A stretch of DNA of 36,382 nucleotides, from positions 1 through 36,382 of the forward strand of contig JAGHTF010000055.1 in NCBI GenBank assembly GCA_018065485.1. Reading direction: 5' to 3'. The notes beneath the pieces were generated by a model. The model searched no databases, was not told the DNA's origin, and was given only the letters and a program-made list of their open reading frames with translations. The DNA comes from Candidatus Cryptobacteroides fimicaballi. Lineage in GTDB: Bacteria; Bacteroidota; Bacteroidia; Bacteroidales; UBA932. This document shows, one piece after another, positions 34,257 through 36,382 of the stretch (the stretch's first letter is position 1; the number at the start of each line of letters is the position of its first letter). Position numbers and translations under genes: made by a program.

Positions 34257-35240
34257 TTATTCTTCATCTTCGGGCAGAGAAGGGGCTGCTTTGGGATCGA
34301 TATACGAGTCGGCCTTCTCCCGAGCCTCGGAATACACCTCCAAAAGTTCAGTCCCCTCCTTAAGGGGAACAATGGAGAATTCGGTTACCTCGGCGGGAAC
34401 CAGCACCGTCTCCCCCTCCTTGAGAATGGTGTCGGTCTTTCTGCCCAGGACCTCCATCTGAATCGAGGCCTCACCGCCGATACAGTTGTAAACCATTGCA
34501 GAATCGCACTTTTCGGTACTTATGCAGATGGGATCCTTTATATCCATACGATTGACCGTAAATTGCGGGAAGGATGGCTGAGAAGGCGCCCTATAGGCTC
34601 CGAAATCGATGAAATCGAGGGCCTCAACGAGGTTGAATTCGGGGTCGAACTCCTCCGGTCCCGGCTCCTGTCCCCAGCAGCTGAGACAAAAGTCCATCGG
34701 CGAGGATTCGCTAACCTCGGCCACCAGCACCTCCCCTTTGAGGCAGTTAACGGTACCTGACGGAATAGGAAGGCACTGCCCGGGGTAAAGGGCAATTCCG
34801 TTGAGCATATCCAGAACGGTGCCGTCCCCGCAAGCGGCAAGGAAATCGGCGGCGGCAGTATTCTGCCGGAATCCAAGGTACGCCATCGCATCCTTCCCGG
34901 CCTTGAGCACTATCCAAAGTTTCTCTTTTCCCAGGAAATCATAGCGCTGGGCGGCAATTTCGTCGTTGGGATGCACCAGCAGCGGAGAAACGGTCCTGCA
35001 ACTGATGTATTTCAGTTGAAACGGGAACTGACGTCCGAAATATTCGTACACTCTGTCACCCACGACTCTGTCCAGATAGGTATCCATCACCTCGCTGATT
35101 GTATTACCGGCAAGCCAGCCGTCGCGCAGCAGGGAATCCCGGTAACCCAGATCGGCAAGCTTGAATTCCTCGCTTCCCCAAGCATATTCGTCCAGAATCG
35201 TGCACAGATGAACGGGATACAGTTTCTTGTCTTCTACCAT
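34257..35240 (-). CDS. Phosphomannose-isomerase-like cupin protein, probably inactive
   Basis: A 327-residue protein with the class I mannose-6-phosphate isomerase fold: EYAWGSEE near the start, FQLKYI, VSPLLVHPNDEIAA, GKEKLWIVLKA, PSGTVNCLKG, and a C-terminal cupin (LKEGETVLVPAE). The four zinc ligands of E. coli ManA are Gln, His, Glu and His. Aligned here, only His90 is kept: Gln is Leu88, Glu is Lys107 and the second His is Asn165. The active-site Arg also appears lost (around Asp183). So it is unlikely to interconvert mannose- and fructose-6-phosphate. It may bind a sugar phosphate as a sensor or have a new role. It sits mid-operon between the S4 protein and alr. Confidence 0.82.
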   Translation of the reverse strand: MVEDKKLYPVHLCTILDEYAWGSEEFKLADLGYRDSLLRDGWLAGNTISEVMDTYLDRVVGDRVYEYFGRQFPFQLKYISCRTVSPLLVHPNDEIAAQRYDFLGKEKLWIVLKAGKDAMAYLGFRQNTAAADFLAACGDGTVLDMLNGIALYPGQCLPIPSGTVNCLKGEVLVAEVSESSPMDFCLSCWGQEPGPEEFDPEFNLVEALDFIDFGAYRAPSQPSFPQFTVNRMDIKDPICISTEKCDSAMVYNCIGGEASIQMEVLGRKTDTILKEGETVLVPAEVTEFSIVPLKEGTELLEVYSEAREKADSYIDPKAAPSLPEDEE

Positions 35241-35252
35241 TTTACATTCTTC

Positions 35253-35636
35253 TTATTGATCGAATTCGTCCCATAGAGCGTCAAGTTCCCGACGTTCCTT
35301 TTTTGTAGGCCGCCCGGAGCCGCGGTCTCTCTTGACAAAAAAAGTTTCCACGGGAGCGTGGAGTTTGGCCAGTTCGCTTTCCGGCGTAAGATTCTGCGCG
35401 AATTCGGGAACCAGAGAAGCGCCCATACGGGTACCGCTGAGCTGGATAACCTTGAATTCATACAGCACCGTACCTTTGCGCACTTTGATTGAATCTCCTA
35501 TTTTAACTGCCTTGGAGGCCTTGGCATTGACACCGTTGATCTGCACCTTATTGCCGTTGCAGGCATCGGTAGCCTCACTGCGGGTCTTGAAAACCCTGAC
35601 AGCCCACAGATATTTGTCGATACGTTCGCTGTCCAT
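35253..35636 (-). CDS. hslR: S4-domain RNA-binding protein, Hsp15 type
   Basis: A 127-residue protein with an N-terminal S4 RNA-binding domain (RIDKYLWAVRVFKTRSEATDACNGNKVQINGVNAKASKAVKIGDSIKV, residues 5-52 in pieces) and a basic tail (KRDRGSGRPTKKERRELD), the Hsp15/HslR layout. Hsp15 rescues stalled 50S subunits carrying peptidyl-tRNA after heat stress. It overlaps the DJ-1 gene by one base (TGATG) and precedes the isomerase-like gene by 12 bases. Confidence 0.88.
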   Translation of the reverse strand: MDSERIDKYLWAVRVFKTRSEATDACNGNKVQINGVNAKASKAVKIGDSIKVRKGTVLYEFKVIQLSGTRMGASLVPEFAQNLTPESELAKLHAPVETFFVKRDRGSGRPTKKERRELDALWDEFDQ

Positions 35637-36220
35637 CAGAATAAAAACATTGAATATTCAACTTTGGAAACGGTCTCTTCCCCTTTGATTGCGCTCAGGA
35701 TGTCCAGGCCGAAACTGATGGCATGGCCCGCGCTGCGTCCGGTAATGACACGTCCGCACACGACCGAAGGCTGCTCCTCGAACACCGCCTCTTTTGCCAG
35801 GAGATATTCCTGAAAGCCGTCGAAACAAGTGAAATGCACACCTTTAAGGTCGGGCAACCGGCTGAGAACCAGTCCCGGAGCCGCGCAGATGGCAGCCACA
35901 CTACCGCCTTTCCCGTAATGCCGGAGCATTTCTTCCATAAGCGGGTGGCATCCGGCCAGGTTTCGGCTTCCCGGCATTCCACCGGGGAAAATCATAAAAT
36001 CCTTTTCATCGGGAACTTCGCATTCCGACGGGCAGCAGCCGCACTGCAGGTCAAAGATTCTGTCGGCCTTTACGGTAACGCCGTGGGAGGAAGTTACGTA
36101 TTGTGTACCATTGACGCTTACAAGCGAACATTCCACCCCACCGCGGCGGAGCACGTCATTCACGGCAAGAGCCTCGCAATCTTCGAAGCCGTCGGCCAAA
36201 AATATGTTTACACCTTTCAT
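35636..36220 (-). CDS. DJ-1/PfpI family protein
   Basis: A 194-residue cytoplasmic protein of the DJ-1/YajL/ThiJ group. The reactive cysteine is Cys112 in AAICAAPG, paired with Glu16 in FEDCEALAVNDVLRRGG; FPGGMPGSRNL and the C-terminal TGRSAGHAISFGLDIL are typical. Family members protect against oxidative and carbonyl stress, and the precise activity is debated. Odd here is a cysteine-rich insert CGCCPSEC (60-67) before the FPGG strand, which could bind metal or form disulfides. It is first in the six-gene leftward operon. Confidence 0.88.
   Translation of the reverse strand: MKGVNIFLADGFEDCEALAVNDVLRRGGVECSLVSVNGTQYVTSSHGVTVKADRIFDLQCGCCPSECEVPDEKDFMIFPGGMPGSRNLAGCHPLMEEMLRHYGKGGSVAAICAAPGLVLSRLPDLKGVHFTCFDGFQEYLLAKEAVFEEQPSVVCGRVITGRSAGHAISFGLDILSAIKGEETVSKVEYSMFLF
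36020..36043 (-). other. Cysteine-rich insert in the DJ-1 family protein
   Basis: Codes CGCCPSEC, four cysteines within eight residues (Cys60, 62, 63, 67), in the loop ahead of the FPGGMPG strand. DJ-1 homologues I know carry a short non-cysteine loop here. Confidence 0.6.
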
Positions 36221-36245
36221 AACATCAATAGTTCGTTAGTTTTAT

Positions 36246-36253
36246 AAAAGTTA
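36246..36253 (-). promoter_or_regulatory. Possible -7 box for the DJ-1 to addA operon
   Basis: TAACTTTT on the minus strand matches TAnnTTTG at all but the last base and ends 25 bases before the ATG at 36220. Confidence 0.35.
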
Positions 36254-36257
36254 CGCC

Positions 36258-36273
36258 ACGGCGCGAACGCCGT
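36258..36273. repeat. Short perfect hairpin upstream of the DJ-1 operon
   Basis: ACGGCG (36258-36263) and CGCCGT (36268-36273) around a CGAA loop. There is no U-run on either side, so it is not a typical terminator; it lies just upstream of the candidate -7 box and could be an operator or the end of a neighbouring transcript. Confidence 0.45.
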
Positions 36274-36382
36274 AGAATAAAAGTTCTTTGAAATCAGTGT
36301 TATTTAATCGCATGTTCGGGCGTTTGCCGGACATTGCAATAAATCGATCCACCATTGCAGCATTGTGTAGCAGGGTTTTTGT

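Larger units (their letters stand above)
36221..36382. other. Intergenic right edge with leader and hairpin, no gene seen
   Basis: No convincing coding region in these 162 bases. They hold the DJ-1 operon leader, a hairpin (36258-36273), the string AAAGTTCTTTGAAA (36278-36291) and a CATTGCA repeated 25 bases apart. It is probably the upstream region of a gene or element beyond the window. Confidence 0.5.

Noticed and set aside
33364..34461. A 365-codon open frame antisense to alr
   Set aside because: Shadow of alr, whose PLP lysine and catalytic tyrosine are present on the other strand.
1..36382. CRISPR arrays, prophage, restriction or toxin-antitoxin systems
   Set aside because: No spaced direct repeats and no cas, phage structural, methyltransferase-endonuclease or toxin gene families were seen; MazG here is the pyrophosphohydrolase, not a MazEF part.
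1..36382. tRNA or rRNA genes
   Set aside because: No cloverleaf-type sequence with a TTCGAnTC arm was seen in the intergenic gaps, which are almost all under 110 bases.

Overview
This is a gene-dense stretch (roughly 50% GC by eye) of a chromosome from a member of the Bacteroidota, most likely an uncultured or gut-type Bacteroidales. The grounds are the family content (gyrA followed by a TPR lipoprotein-type exported protein, DUF4293, DUF4290, ftsK followed by a LolA-like gene, an AddAB pair of the Bacteroidales type, a FISUMP-domain lipoprotein, NrnA followed by an FKBP-like lipoprotein), the lack of clear Shine-Dalgarno sites, and repeated matches to the Bacteroidota -7 promoter box TAnnTTTG in divergent intergenic gaps. 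I cannot name the genus.

Layout. 1-1188 is the 3'-incomplete gene for a TnpB (IS200/IS605 OrfB) RNA-guided nuclease running leftwards off the window, with hairpins at its 3' end that look like the start of its omega RNA. A large hairpin (1236-1282) lies between it and phoH (1290-2231). phoH converges on a gyrA-TPR unit (6088-2228). Divergent from gyrA is an odd stand-alone Clp N-domain gene and an exported esterase (6175-7649). 7651-9778 is a leftward unit of a membrane LytTR regulator, DUF4293 and a uridine-phosphorylase-type enzyme. fabF (9839) converges on tcdA-prfA; mazG (12949) converges on a leftward unit of an unknown membrane protein, rsmD and pta, with a good hairpin terminator candidate between them. 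16113-19599 is a tightly overlapped nrnA / FKBP-like lipoprotein / MATE operon converging on ackA. A very short ComEC-type protein (20902-21972) converges on an apbE lipoprotein gene. 22980-27509 is a rightward unit: FISUMP lipoprotein, DUF4290, ftsK, lolA-like. The last 9 kb is one leftward six-gene operon: DJ-1/PfpI, Hsp15-like S4 protein, a phosphomannose-isomerase homologue that has lost its metal ligands, alr, addB, addA.

How it fits together. Most of the window is housekeeping: DNA topology and repair (GyrA, AddAB, FtsK), translation and RNA modification (RF1, RsmD, TcdA, Hsp15), acetate metabolism (Pta and AckA, here 5 kb apart), fatty acid synthesis (FabF), nucleotide clean-up (MazG, NrnA, Udp), envelope (Alr, LolA, lipoproteins). 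No prophage, CRISPR array, restriction system or tRNA/rRNA gene was seen. I did not find an obviously new multi-gene system. The parts that deserve attention are single genes that depart from their families: the solo Clp_N protein beside gyrA, the apparently dead phosphomannose isomerase, the minimal ComEC, the cysteine-rich DJ-1 insert, and the TnpB element with its hairpins right against phoH.
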